This document shows positions 15,211-23,707 of a stretch of DNA of 26,923 nucleotides, in pieces; the first letter of the stretch is position 1, and the number at the start of each line of letters is the position of its first letter. Under the pieces are notes generated by a model. It saw only the letters and a list, made by a program, of their open reading frames with translations, did not search any database and was not told the origin of the DNA. The translations under genes and the position numbers were made by a program. Source of the stretch: JAAZNO01 sp012798275 (GTDB lineage Bacteria > Chloroflexota > Anaerolineae > B4-G1 > SLSP01); assembly GCA_035347995.1 (NCBI GenBank), contig DAOPQD010000040.1, forward strand, positions 1 through 26,923, given 5' to 3'.

Positions 15211-16289
15211 TTGCCGAAATCGGCGATGAAGTAGTAGCCCCAGGAGGTCTGTGCCACGCCGACGCCGACCTCGGTGAGCCAGGTGGTGAGCAGCGTGCGG
15301 CGGTGAGGATCGTTGGGGGGAACTTCGTCCATCCAGATGTCTATGGCGCCCTGCGGCGTCTGGCGCTGCGCCCAACATTCCGCCCAGCTCGCCGGATTGT
15401 AGCCCACCCGCAGGATCCGCTGCTTGATGTCGGAGCCGTCGGAGCCGGTGTGACTGCACCAGCCGCGTTGCGCGCAATCGGCTGCCTGGAGTTGCGCCGC
15501 CTGGGCGAGCGTCTCGTTGTAGGCCAGCGGCGGCAGTCCGTGGCTGGCGCGCACCTCGTTCATGAGGCGCACCGTCTCGTAGGGCCATGCCGCAATGTCG
15601 GCGGGCGGCGGCGCCGGCGTGACGGCGGGTGGCAGCGCCGGGGGCGGGGTACTGGCGGGACTTGCCGCCGTTGGCGCGGGGGTGGGGGGCGCGGGGCGCG
15701 GCGTGGGTTCCGGCGCGCGTGCTACTGCCAGCGTCCGCAGCGGCAGGACGAGCAGTTGCCCGGCGTAGATGGGGTCGGCGGCGCTGAGCCCGTTCGCGGC
15801 TTCGATTTCGCCGACCGTCGTGCCGTAAGTTCGGGCGATCTCGCCGAGCGTGTCGCCGCTGTTCACGCTGTAGACAATCCAGTACGGCGACGCCCCTTCC
15901 CAGGCAGCGGGCGCGGGGATCTCCAGTTGCTCTCCCAGACGCACGAGGGTCGAAGCGCCCTTGTCGTTTTGCAATTGGATGGCCGCCATCGGGACGCCGT
16001 AGTGCAGGGCGAGGCTGAGCAGCGTGTCTCCCGCCTCGACGGTATGGGTGGTGAGGGTGGGCGAAGGGACGTCGCTTCCCGCCGTGGTCGGCAGCGCGGC
16101 GACGTCGGACGGAGCGGACGCCGGCGGTGTGACCGGGGCGGCGGTGATGGTCGGCAGGATGAGCAGCGGGAGCGTCGGCGTGATGGGAGCGGCTTGCGAA
16201 GGCGAGGACGGCGCGGTCGGCCTGGCCGCGCACCCCGCGAGGATGGCGAGCAGCGTCAGCGCTCGAAGCGCCTGCGTCATTTTGTCCAT
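15201..16289 (-). CDS. LysM-LysM-CAP (SCP/PR1) lipoprotein
   Basis: A 362-residue lipoprotein. The lipobox LLAILAGC places the acylated Cys at 20. A Pro/Thr/Ser-rich spacer leads to LysM 1 (about 82-126, HTVEAGDTLLSLALHYGV) and LysM 2 (about 139-184, YSVNSGDTLGEIARTYG). A second Pro/Ala linker precedes a C-terminal CAP domain (about 235-362). In it the His of CSHTGSDGSD, the Glu of WAECWA and the His of PHRRTLL sit where CAP proteins have their His/Glu cavity. Bacterial CAP domains are widespread envelope proteins whose reaction is unsettled. The start is ATG at 16289 after GAGGGGAAA. It is transcribed away from the adenine deaminase gene and toward the LysM-PA14 gene, whose LysM pair it shares in type. 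Confidence 0.9.
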   Translation of the reverse strand: MDKMTQALRALTLLAILAGCAARPTAPSSPSQAAPITPTLPLLILPTITAAPVTPPASAPSDVAALPTTAGSDVPSPTLTTHTVEAGDTLLSLALHYGVPMAAIQLQNDKGASTLVRLGEQLEIPAPAAWEGASPYWIVYSVNSGDTLGEIARTYGTTVGEIEAANGLSAADPIYAGQLLVLPLRTLAVARAPEPTPRPAPPTPAPTAASPASTPPPALPPAVTPAPPPADIAAWPYETVRLMNEVRASHGLPPLAYNETLAQAAQLQAADCAQRGWCSHTGSDGSDIKQRILRVGYNPASWAECWAQRQTPQGAIDIWMDEVPPNDPHRRTLLTTWLTEVGVGVAQTSWGYYFIADFGKPR

Positions 16290-16308
16290 GTTTTCCCCTC
16301 ATTCCCTT

Positions 16309-16333
16309 GAACCGGTGACGGCTTCATTTTCAT
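16309..16333 (+). repeat. Possible remnant of the dispersed repeat in a divergent promoter region
   Basis: GAACCGGTGACGG and CTTCATTTTCAT resemble the right end of R1/R3 (GAACCGGTGAGCCGTC and ACTCACATTTTCAT) with the middle missing. The match is short and could be chance. Confidence 0.3.
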
Positions 16334-16337
16334 TATA
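16332..16337 (-). promoter_or_regulatory. Probable -10 box of the LysM-CAP gene
   Basis: On the minus strand this reads TATAAT, a perfect -10, 42 bp before the ATG. No convincing -35 is visible at 15-18 bp. It lies back-to-back with the adenine deaminase promoter. Confidence 0.5.
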
Positions 16338-16382
16338 ACCGCCTTTCCCGTATCTGCCGGGGTATGCTGGAAAGGATTGTTG

Positions 16383-16391
16383 TGCTACAAT
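16383..16391 (+). promoter_or_regulatory. Extended -10 promoter of the adenine deaminase operon
   Basis: TGCTACAAT is an extended -10 (TGn followed by TACAAT) with start expected near 16398. The -35 region is poor, as is common with extended -10 promoters. The leader of about 28 nt is too short for a purine riboswitch. The ribosome binding site AAGGAGAG (16411-16418) follows. Confidence 0.55.
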
Positions 16392-16425
16392 AACCGGCAA
16401 TGGCATCATAAAGGAGAGCCTCACT

Positions 16426-18168
16426 ATGGAAACTCGCGAGTCGTTTCTGCAGCTGTTGGCCGTGGCTCGGGGCGACGTCCCTGCCGATCTGATCCTCCGC
16501 AACGGGCGCGTGCTCAACGTTTTTAGCGGGGAGGTCGCGGCGACCGATGTCGTCATCGTCGGGGAGCGGATCGCGGCGGTCGCGCCGGGCTATGCGGCGC
16601 AGGAGGAGCTCGACCTGCAAGGGCAGTTCGTGGTCCCCGGCCTGATTGACACGCACGTCCATGTCGAGTCCTCGATGGTATCCCCGCCGCAGTTCGCCCG
16701 CGCGGTCGTCCCCCACGGGGTCACGACCGTGATCTCCGATCCTCACGAGATCGCCAACGTCGCCGGAGCGGCGGGCATCCGCTACATGCTCGCCGCCTCA
16801 GAGGGCCTGCCGCTGACGATTTTCGTCAACCTGCCCTCGTGCGTGCCGGCGACCTCCATGGGGACGGCGGGCGCCGAGCTCGACGCGGAGGCCTTGCTCG
16901 CGTTGCGGGGAGCTCCCCGCGTGCTGGGCCTGGCGGAGTTCATGAACGTTCCCGGCGCGGTGCTGGGCCTGCCCGGCGCGCTGGAGAAGCTGCTGGCATT
17001 CCGCGATGGGCACATTGACGGGCACGCGCCTTCCATCACCGGTCCCTGGCTGCAGGCGTATGTCGCCGCCGGACCTTCGACCGATCACGAGAGCATGACG
17101 GTGGAGGAGGCGTTGGAGAAGGTCCGCGCGGGGATGTATGTCCTCATCCGTGAGGCGACGGCGGCGAAGAACCTGCGCGCGCTCGTGGCGGCGGTGACGC
17201 CTGAAAATTCCCGGCGCTTCGCCTTTGCGACTGACGACCGTCACCCGGCGGACCTCATCGAGGAAGGCAGCATTGATCACAACGTGCGCCTTGCCCTCGC
17301 GGCGGGCCTGGATCCGGTACAGGTGTTGCGCATGGCGACGCTCAACGCGGCGGAGGCGTTTGGGTTGCGGGATCGGGGCGCGCTTGCGCCGGGGCGCCGG
17401 GCGGACCTGGTGATCACGCCGTCGTTGGAGGACTTCCGTGCGGTGGCGGTCTTTGCGGGGGGAAAGCTGGCGGCCCGCGAGGGGCAGCTCGTGGGCGCGT
17501 GGCCCGTGCCCTCGGTGGATGAGAGTGCCGTCCGGGGCAGCGTGCATGTGGACGTCGAAGCGCTCACGTTCCGCATCCCTGCTCCGGCGGCAGGAGCGGG
17601 GTCACGCCTTCGCGTAGTCGGATTGGTGCCCGATCAGGTGGTGACGGAACAGCTGCTCATGGCGCCGACGATCGTGGAGGGCGAAGCCGTCGCCGATGTG
17701 CGGCGGGACCTGGTGAAGCTGGCGACGGTCGAGCGTCATCGCGGCACGGGCAACGTGGGGTTGGGCTTCGTGCACGGCCTGGGCCTGCAGCGAGGGGCGC
17801 TCGCCGGCAGTGTGGGGCACGACGCGCACAATATCACCGTCGCGGGGGTCACCGACGCGGACATGCGGGCGGCGGTGCAGGCGATCCAAGACCTCGGCGG
17901 CGGGTTGGTGGCCGTGCTGAATGGCGCGGTCCTGGGCCGTGTACCGCTTCCCATCGCCGGGCTGATGTCGGACCGCCCGGTGGAGGAAGTCCGCGCGCAG
18001 ATGGACGCGCTGCTCGCCGCGGCGCGGGCGCTGGGCTCGCCGCTGCACGATCCCTTCATGCAGCTGGGATTCCTGGCGCTGGAAGTCATTCCCAAACTCA
18101 AACTCACCGATCAGGGCCTGGTGGATGTGGAACAGTTTGCGTTGGTGCCGTTGTGGGAAGGAGCGTGA
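16426..18168 (+). CDS. ade: Adenine deaminase
   Basis: A 580-residue amidohydrolase matching adenine deaminase (adenine to hypoxanthine plus ammonia, purine salvage, cytoplasm). Metal-site and family motifs are GLIDTHVHVESSM (His-x-His, about 71-83), VISDPHEIANV (about 103-113), the IDGHAP segment (about 192) and FATDDRHPADL (about 266). Length and domain order, an amidohydrolase barrel followed by the C-terminal Ade domain (LGFVHGLGL, GSVGHDAHNI), are those of the family. The start is ATG at 16426 after AAGGAGAG. It is the first gene of the operon: its stop is only 4 bp before the next start, so translation may be coupled to the FHA-ABC gene although no metabolic link is obvious. The family call is firm. 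Confidence 0.93.
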   Translation: METRESFLQLLAVARGDVPADLILRNGRVLNVFSGEVAATDVVIVGERIAAVAPGYAAQEELDLQGQFVVPGLIDTHVHVESSMVSPPQFARAVVPHGVTTVISDPHEIANVAGAAGIRYMLAASEGLPLTIFVNLPSCVPATSMGTAGAELDAEALLALRGAPRVLGLAEFMNVPGAVLGLPGALEKLLAFRDGHIDGHAPSITGPWLQAYVAAGPSTDHESMTVEEALEKVRAGMYVLIREATAAKNLRALVAAVTPENSRRFAFATDDRHPADLIEEGSIDHNVRLALAAGLDPVQVLRMATLNAAEAFGLRDRGALAPGRRADLVITPSLEDFRAVAVFAGGKLAAREGQLVGAWPVPSVDESAVRGSVHVDVEALTFRIPAPAAGAGSRLRVVGLVPDQVVTEQLLMAPTIVEGEAVADVRRDLVKLATVERHRGTGNVGLGFVHGLGLQRGALAGSVGHDAHNITVAGVTDADMRAAVQAIQDLGGGLVAVLNGAVLGRVPLPIAGLMSDRPVEEVRAQMDALLAAARALGSPLHDPFMQLGFLALEVIPKLKLTDQGLVDVEQFALVPLWEGA

Positions 18169-18172
18169 TCTT

Positions 18173-21100
18173 ATGGGTGGAGATTTTATTCTGACGGTGC
18201 AGACTCCGCAAGGAGAGCCGCAGCGGATTCCGCTTTCCAAAGCCGAGTTCACGCTGGGGCGACTGCCGGATAACGACATCGTGCTGCCGGATGCGTTGGT
18301 CTCTGGCCATCACGCGAAGCTGGTGCGCACGCCGCAGGGCTGGCAGGTACTGGACCTCAATTCGAGCAACGGGACGTGGTTCAAAGGCGGACGGCTGCTC
18401 CCGCAGACGCCGACGCCGCTTCAGCCGGGGGACTCGCTGCAGCTGGGAAAGTGTAGCCTGACGTTGACGGGTCCCGTCGCTGCTTCCGCTCCGCCGTTGC
18501 AGACGCCTTCGATAGAGGGCTTGCCGCCGACAACGCGGGAGGGACAGCCGATGCCCCCTCCGGCAGCGCCGCCGCTCCCGCCTGCTCCGCCGCCGATTTT
18601 CGTCCCCCCCGCTGCGGCCGCCGGCGTTTCCGTGGTGTTGCAGGTGCGGCTGGCGCGCGGCGGACAGGATGAGCATCCCTTGCTCAGCAACGAGGTGAGC
18701 CTGGGGCGCGCCGACGACAACGACATCATCCTCGACGGCCCGTTAGTCTCGCGCCGCCATTTGCGGTTGACCGTGGACGCGAGCGGCCAGGTCACCGCGA
18801 TGGATCTCGGCTCGCTCAACGGCACGCGCTACAACGGTCAGCCCCTCGCTGCGCGTCGCCCGGTGTTCTTGCGTCCCGGCGATGTGTTGCAAGTGGATGA
18901 ATTCCAGCTGAGCGTCCGCCCTGTCTCGCCGCAAGCGCCGGCGCCGCCTGCCATCGCGCCACGGGTGCGCATTCAGGCCGCGCCGCAGCCCACGCTCGTC
19001 GTCACCGTCCAGGGGCGCAGCCAGAAGGTCCTCCTCACCAAGCCGGTGGTGGGGATCGGGCGCGCGCCCGCAAATGACGTCGTGATCCCCTCGGCCCAGG
19101 TCTCGGGCCAGCACGCCCGCTTGCAGCACAGCGGCGACACGTTCATCATCCAGGATTTGCAGAGCCGCAATGGGATCCTCTACAACGGTCAGCGCGTGAC
19201 CCAGCAGGTGTTGCACGATGGGGAGACGGTGTCCCTCGGGCAGGAGGTCACACTGCAGGTGCGGCTGCATCCGGGGTTCATGCCGCAGGCGGCCCCCGCT
19301 GCTGCCCCCGGGGTGGCGGCGCCCGCTCGCCCCGGCATGGCGGCGCCCTCGGCGACGCGCGTGCTCGCCCTGCAGACTGAAGAGACCATCACCATCGGGC
19401 GCGCGCCGGACAACACCATCCAGCTCGATCACCCCCAGGTGAGCCGCTATCACGCCATCATCGAGCGGCTGGGCACCCGGCAGCGCATCAAGGACCTCAA
19501 GAGCGCGAACGGCGTTTTCGTCAACGGCAAGCGCATCGAGCGCGAAGCCTGGCTCACCGACGGCGATGAGATCCGCATTGGCGGCATCAAACTGCGGCTG
19601 GCGGCGGATCACGTCCATCAGCTCGCCGAGGAGGGCGTGCGGCTCGACGCCATCCGCATCAACAAGTGGGTCAGCAAGAACAAGAACCTGCTGCAAGACA
19701 TCTCCCTTTCCATTCAACCCCAGGAATTCGTAGCGCTGGTAGGGATGTCGGGCGCGGGTAAATCCACGCTGATGGACGCCATCAACGGCTTCCGCCCGGC
19801 GACGCACGGGATCGTGCTGGCCAACGGCACGAATCTCTATCAAAACTTCGACATGTTCCGTAACGACATGGGTTATGTCCCGCAGAAGGACATCGTCCAC
19901 ACGGAATTGACCGTCTATCAGGCGCTGGACTATGCGGCGCAGTTGCGGATGCCCGCCGATACCACGCCGGAGGAACGCCATCAGCGCATCATGGAGGTGA
20001 TGGAGGACCTCGACCTCACCGAGCGCCAGGACCTGCCCATCCACAAACTCTCCGGCGGGCAACTCAAGCGCGTCTCCATCGGCGTGGAATTGCTCACCAA
20101 ACCCCGGTTGTTTTTCCTGGATGAGCCGACCTCCGGCCTCGACCCCGGCACCGAGTTCAACATGATGCGGCTGCTGCGCAAGCTGGCGGATCAGGGACGC
20201 ACGATTGTCCTCATCACGCACGCCACGAAGAACGTCATGATGTGCGACAAGGTCGTCATCCTGGTGCGCGGCGGACGGGTGGCCTACTTTGGTCCGCCGG
20301 AAGAGGCGCTGGTGTATTTTGACCGCTACCGCACCGACCAGGAGCGGCGCATTAAGGACATCGAGTTCGACGACATCTACACGATTTTGGAAGACGAGCA
20401 GCGTGGCAGGCCAGAGGACTGGGATGAGCGCTACCGGCAATCCCCGGCGTATCAGACCTACGTGATGGCGCGCATGCGCGAAGTGCAGCCTGAGGCGGCG
20501 TCCGTTGCGGCGCAACCGGCCGCGCGCGCCGTGACCCGGCAGAAGCCGGTCAAGCGCGTCTCGGCGCTGCGGCAATTCCTGATCCTCTCCATGCGCAACC
20601 TCAAGATCATGACGCAGGATAAGGCGAGTCTGGCGTTGATGCTGGCGCTTTCGCCCGCTATCGGGCTGGCGGACTTCATGTGGGGACGGCAGCTCTTCGA
20701 TCCCGTGTTAGGGGATGCCTTCAATATCGTCACCATGCTGTTTATGATGGGGCTGATCTCCATTCTCGTCGGTTCGATGGCGAGCGTGCGGGAGATCGTC
20801 AAGGAAGTGGACATTTACAAACGCGAGCGGACGATTGCGCTCAAAATCGCGCCGTACATTTTCTCCAAATTGTGGGTGGGCGTGGTGCTGGCGCTGTATC
20901 AGGCGGTGATTTTCCTGTTCACCAAGTGGCTCTTCGTCGGCTATGCCCCGCCCGTGCTGAGCGTGGGGAACTGGATAGCGGTGTTCGTCACCCTCTTCCT
21001 GGGGTCGCTTTCCGGCTATTTGATGGGACTGGCGATCTCGGCCGGTTCCCCGAATCAGATGGTGGCGCTGCTGATGGTGATTGCGGTGCTCGTCCCGCAG

Positions 21101-22102
21101 TTCCTGTTTGCCGGCGCGCTGATGCCGTTGGATCTGATCCCCGGCGGACGCATTCTCAGCGCGGGGGCGACCACCCGCTGGGCCTTTGGCGCTTTCGTGC
21201 GGCTGGCGGACGTGGGGGAGCAGCTGGCCACCGATCCATGTTGGCCGCCGGAGCGCACTGTGTCGGGCGCGGGGCTCGGCTGGAATGAGTGGCTCCAGCG
21301 CGCCAACGACGAGAAGGCCAGCACGTGCCGTTGCATGGGCACGGCGATTTTCACGCGCTGCAACACCTTCCCCGGCGTCCTGAACCCGGAGTTCTTTGGG
21401 TTGGAGAAGCCGGAGGGGAACACCTTCGGCGGGAAAACCTATTCCGACCCGGCGGACCTGCAGGCCGCCGTCGTCCATGCCATTGAGGTTTCCCCTGCCT
21501 GGGTGGCGGTAGCGCAACAGCCGGTCGCGCCTGAGATGCCCAGTCCCGAATCTTGCTTCGCCACAGAGGAGCAGACTGAGCCGCAGACGTGCGTTGTTCC
21601 ACCCGAGCCGCAGGCGCAGGCGCAGGAGCCGTTGCCCTACGACCCCAACCGCGAATGCGCGCGCCCGGGGGCTTTTGAAAGCCCTGAGACCGTCATCCGG
21701 CAATGCGAGACTTTCCGACAGGCCCTGCTCGGCTATCAGGATGGGCTGTCGCAGTGTCAAAGCGGCCTGGTGCAGCTGCACGAGGGTCTCGCGGAGGCGT
21801 GCTCCGGCCTGAATGAATGTGTCAGCGCTTCGAGCGCTGCCGGCGGCGAGATGCAGACCTGTATGGAGACCTGGCAGGCCGATATGCGCACCTGGGAAAC
21901 GCAGATGACGGACTATCAGACCGCGCAGGAAGGCCGTCAGCGCGCGGTGAGCGCCGCCGAGGGGATGCTGAAGAGTTTCTGGGAGAAGTTCAATTTCATC
22001 TATGACGCCACGGTCACCGAATCCTGGCTCTCCATGGGCCTCATTGACGTGGTGCTGGTGGGGCTGATCCTCTTCTTCCAGAAGCGCAAGGACGTGATCT
22101 GA
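18173..22102 (+). CDS. ABC exporter (ABCG/Rv1747-like) with four N-terminal FHA domains
   Basis: A 1309-residue fusion. Four FHA domains lie at about 5-100, 150-245, 275-365 and 393-480. Each keeps the phosphothreonine-binding set: GR (LGRLPDND, LGRADDND, IGRAPAND, IGRAPDNT), SxxH (SGHH, SRRH, SGQH, SRYH) and NG (SSNGT, SLNGT, SRNGI, SANGV). Pro/Ala linkers separate them. The ABC ATPase has Walker A GMSGAGKS (about 523), signature LSGGQLKRVS (about 626), Walker B LFFLDEPTSGLD and the H-loop His in ITHAT. Four to five membrane helices (about 800-985) precede an extracytoplasmic loop of nearly 300 residues with 12 cysteines and a helical Gln/Cys-rich part, then a last helix (about 1283-1303). 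Mycobacterial Rv1747 has the same plan with two FHA domains and is controlled by a Ser/Thr kinase. ATG 18173 follows GAAGGAG. Confidence 0.92.
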   Translation: MGGDFILTVQTPQGEPQRIPLSKAEFTLGRLPDNDIVLPDALVSGHHAKLVRTPQGWQVLDLNSSNGTWFKGGRLLPQTPTPLQPGDSLQLGKCSLTLTGPVAASAPPLQTPSIEGLPPTTREGQPMPPPAAPPLPPAPPPIFVPPAAAAGVSVVLQVRLARGGQDEHPLLSNEVSLGRADDNDIILDGPLVSRRHLRLTVDASGQVTAMDLGSLNGTRYNGQPLAARRPVFLRPGDVLQVDEFQLSVRPVSPQAPAPPAIAPRVRIQAAPQPTLVVTVQGRSQKVLLTKPVVGIGRAPANDVVIPSAQVSGQHARLQHSGDTFIIQDLQSRNGILYNGQRVTQQVLHDGETVSLGQEVTLQVRLHPGFMPQAAPAAAPGVAAPARPGMAAPSATRVLALQTEETITIGRAPDNTIQLDHPQVSRYHAIIERLGTRQRIKDLKSANGVFVNGKRIEREAWLTDGDEIRIGGIKLRLAADHVHQLAEEGVRLDAIRINKWVSKNKNLLQDISLSIQPQEFVALVGMSGAGKSTLMDAINGFRPATHGIVLANGTNLYQNFDMFRNDMGYVPQKDIVHTELTVYQALDYAAQLRMPADTTPEERHQRIMEVMEDLDLTERQDLPIHKLSGGQLKRVSIGVELLTKPRLFFLDEPTSGLDPGTEFNMMRLLRKLADQGRTIVLITHATKNVMMCDKVVILVRGGRVAYFGPPEEALVYFDRYRTDQERRIKDIEFDDIYTILEDEQRGRPEDWDERYRQSPAYQTYVMARMREVQPEAASVAAQPAARAVTRQKPVKRVSALRQFLILSMRNLKIMTQDKASLALMLALSPAIGLADFMWGRQLFDPVLGDAFNIVTMLFMMGLISILVGSMASVREIVKEVDIYKRERTIALKIAPYIFSKLWVGVVLALYQAVIFLFTKWLFVGYAPPVLSVGNWIAVFVTLFLGSLSGYLMGLAISAGSPNQMVALLMVIAVLVPQFLFAGALMPLDLIPGGRILSAGATTRWAFGAFVRLADVGEQLATDPCWPPERTVSGAGLGWNEWLQRANDEKASTCRCMGTAIFTRCNTFPGVLNPEFFGLEKPEGNTFGGKTYSDPADLQAAVVHAIEVSPAWVAVAQQPVAPEMPSPESCFATEEQTEPQTCVVPPEPQAQAQEPLPYDPNRECARPGAFESPETVIRQCETFRQALLGYQDGLSQCQSGLVQLHEGLAEACSGLNECVSASSAAGGEMQTCMETWQADMRTWETQMTDYQTAQEGRQRAVSAAEGMLKSFWEKFNFIYDATVTESWLSMGLIDVVLVGLILFFQKRKDVI

Positions 22103-23454
22103 TGCCGGCGTTGCCTGAGTTTTATGCTCTCTCGACGGAAGCGCGCCAGGTGTTGCTCCTCGAGGCGATCGTGGAGCAACACAGCTGGCATTATGCGCGC
22201 AATGGTGCGTATCGCCGCCATTGTGACAGCCGGGGGATAGGGCCTCGCATCGGCCCGGCGGAGCTGGTGCGGGTGTTGCGGCCTACGGCGCAGACGTTCA
22301 AGTCCTACGTGGCGGAGCTGGGGACGGCCTTCCCGCAGGATTGTCCGGCGGACTTCGCCCGGTGGCTTGCGGCGCAGCTCTCCGTCGAGATTGCGCCGGA
22401 GCGCTGGCAGGGGCTGCGTCCACGTTACGGCAGCCTGGAGGCGTTGCTGAGCGCGTTGGAGGTGCTCTTCGCCCCGGAGGGATGGCGTATCGCCACGAGC
22501 AGCGGCACCTCGGGGCGGGCGTCCATCATGGTGCGCGATGAGGAAACCTTCTCGCTGGCGCTGGACAGTTTTTTCCTCGCCATCCGACACGCCTGGGGCA
22601 TTGACCTGGAGTATCGTCTGATCTTCATGATGCCAGAGCAGACGCGCATCGCCATGGCGCAGGCGGCGCGTTTCGGCACGGAGAAGCTGGGCTACGTGGC
22701 GCGGGGGCAGGTGCATTACATGATTCCTTTCCCCGCCTCGCCGGATGCGATTCGAATCCGCACGGCGCGGACGCTGCGTCCCGGCTGGCGCGGTCGGCTG
22801 GAGGGACGGGTCGCCGCGCCGTTCATGAACTGGATGTGGGAGCATGGGGTCATGCCGCAGAGCACCGCCGCGACGGTGAAGGTGCTGCGTCGCTGCGCGG
22901 CAGCTGGCGAAAAGCTGATGCTTTTCGGGGGGCCGATCCAGCTGCACGGGGTGGCGCTGGCGTTGCGCCGCGAGGGTGGGCTGGACTTGCCGCCCGACTG
23001 CCTGGTGGGGACCGGCGGCGGGATGAAGGAGGCCTATCCCGCCAGCTATCCCGAAATCCGCCACGATATCGCCGCCGTGATGCGCAGCGGCGGGCAACCG
23101 ATCCGCATTCGGGACGTGTACGGCATGGCCGAGGCCAATTGGGCGGCCTTCGAGTGCCCGGCGGGACGGCATCACCTGCCGCCGTGGGTGTACGTCGCGG
23201 CGCTGGACGCTTCCGACGAGATCATCGCCGCGCCGGACGCGGAGGGCATTCTGGCGTTTTTCGATCCCTTTGGAGGGGGGAAGCTCTTCCCGCCGTTTTT
23301 CAAGACGACGGATCGCGTACACCTCATCAACGGCGGACAGTGGTACGATCCGGCGCTGGCCTGTCCTTGCGGCGAACCGACCGCCTACATCGAACCGGGC
23401 ACCATCACCCGTGCCGACCTCTTCGACGAATCCGGCTGCGCCGGCCAGGTGTGA
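22102..23454 (+). CDS. LuxE-like acyl-protein synthetase / AMP-forming acyl-activating enzyme
   Basis: A 450-residue ANL-superfamily enzyme of the LuxE (acyl-protein synthetase) type. The phosphate-binding loop TSSGTSGRAS is at about 132-141, and the YGMAEANWAAFEC motif (A5-like) at about 340. A C-terminal part with PFFKTTDRV and CPCGEP follows. LuxE activates a fatty acid as acyl-AMP and passes it to an enzyme cysteine, from where LuxC reduces it to an aldehyde; the luxC-like gene follows directly. The ATG overlaps the transporter stop by one base (TGATG), with AAGGA 10 bp upstream. It ends DESGCAGQV at 23454, and the heptamer array begins one base after the stop codon. The substrate chain is unknown and no luciferase gene is present. 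Confidence 0.85.
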   Translation: MPALPEFYALSTEARQVLLLEAIVEQHSWHYARNGAYRRHCDSRGIGPRIGPAELVRVLRPTAQTFKSYVAELGTAFPQDCPADFARWLAAQLSVEIAPERWQGLRPRYGSLEALLSALEVLFAPEGWRIATSSGTSGRASIMVRDEETFSLALDSFFLAIRHAWGIDLEYRLIFMMPEQTRIAMAQAARFGTEKLGYVARGQVHYMIPFPASPDAIRIRTARTLRPGWRGRLEGRVAAPFMNWMWEHGVMPQSTAATVKVLRRCAAAGEKLMLFGGPIQLHGVALALRREGGLDLPPDCLVGTGGGMKEAYPASYPEIRHDIAAVMRSGGQPIRIRDVYGMAEANWAAFECPAGRHHLPPWVYVAALDASDEIIAAPDAEGILAFFDPFGGGKLFPPFFKTTDRVHLINGGQWYDPALACPCGEPTAYIEPGTITRADLFDESGCAGQV

Positions 23455-23455
23455 G

Positions 23456-23707
23456 ACTGGAAGCTGGAAGCTGGATACTGGAAGCTGGATGCTGGATGCT
23501 GGAAACTGGATGCTGGAAACTGGATGCTGGAAGCTGGATACTGGAAACTGGATACTGGATACTGGATACTGGAAGCTGGAAACTGGATGCTGGAAACTGG
23601 ATGCTGGAAGCTGGAAGCTGGAAACTGGAAACTGGATGCTGGATGCTGGATGCTGGATGCTGGATGCTGGATGCTGGATGCTGGAAACTGGAAACTGGAA
23701 ACTGGAT
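23456..23707 (+). repeat. Heptanucleotide tandem array, 36 perfect RCTGGAW units
   Basis: Every unit from 23456 to 23707 conforms to (A/G)CTGGA(A/T) with no error in the five constant bases; I checked all 36. Unit 37 (GCTGATG) is degenerate. Only positions 1 and 7 vary: 16 units begin with A and 20 with G. Because 7 is not a multiple of 3, all forward frames read the same heptapeptide family (such as GCWMLDA) and the reverse frames read SSIQHPA-like peptides. No frame has a stop codon. The array fills the junction between the luxE-like and luxC-like genes. Confidence 0.97.

Noticed and set aside
16392..16425. Purine riboswitch before the adenine deaminase gene
   Set aside because: The leader is about 28 nt, too short for the roughly 70-nt aptamer, and no conserved loop sequences were seen.
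18743..20575. Minus-strand open frame of 610 codons
   Set aside because: It is a shadow of the FHA-ABC gene, whose FHA and ATPase motifs are certain.
23456..23707. CRISPR array
   Set aside because: The units are 7 bp and contiguous, with no spacers and no cas genes in the window.
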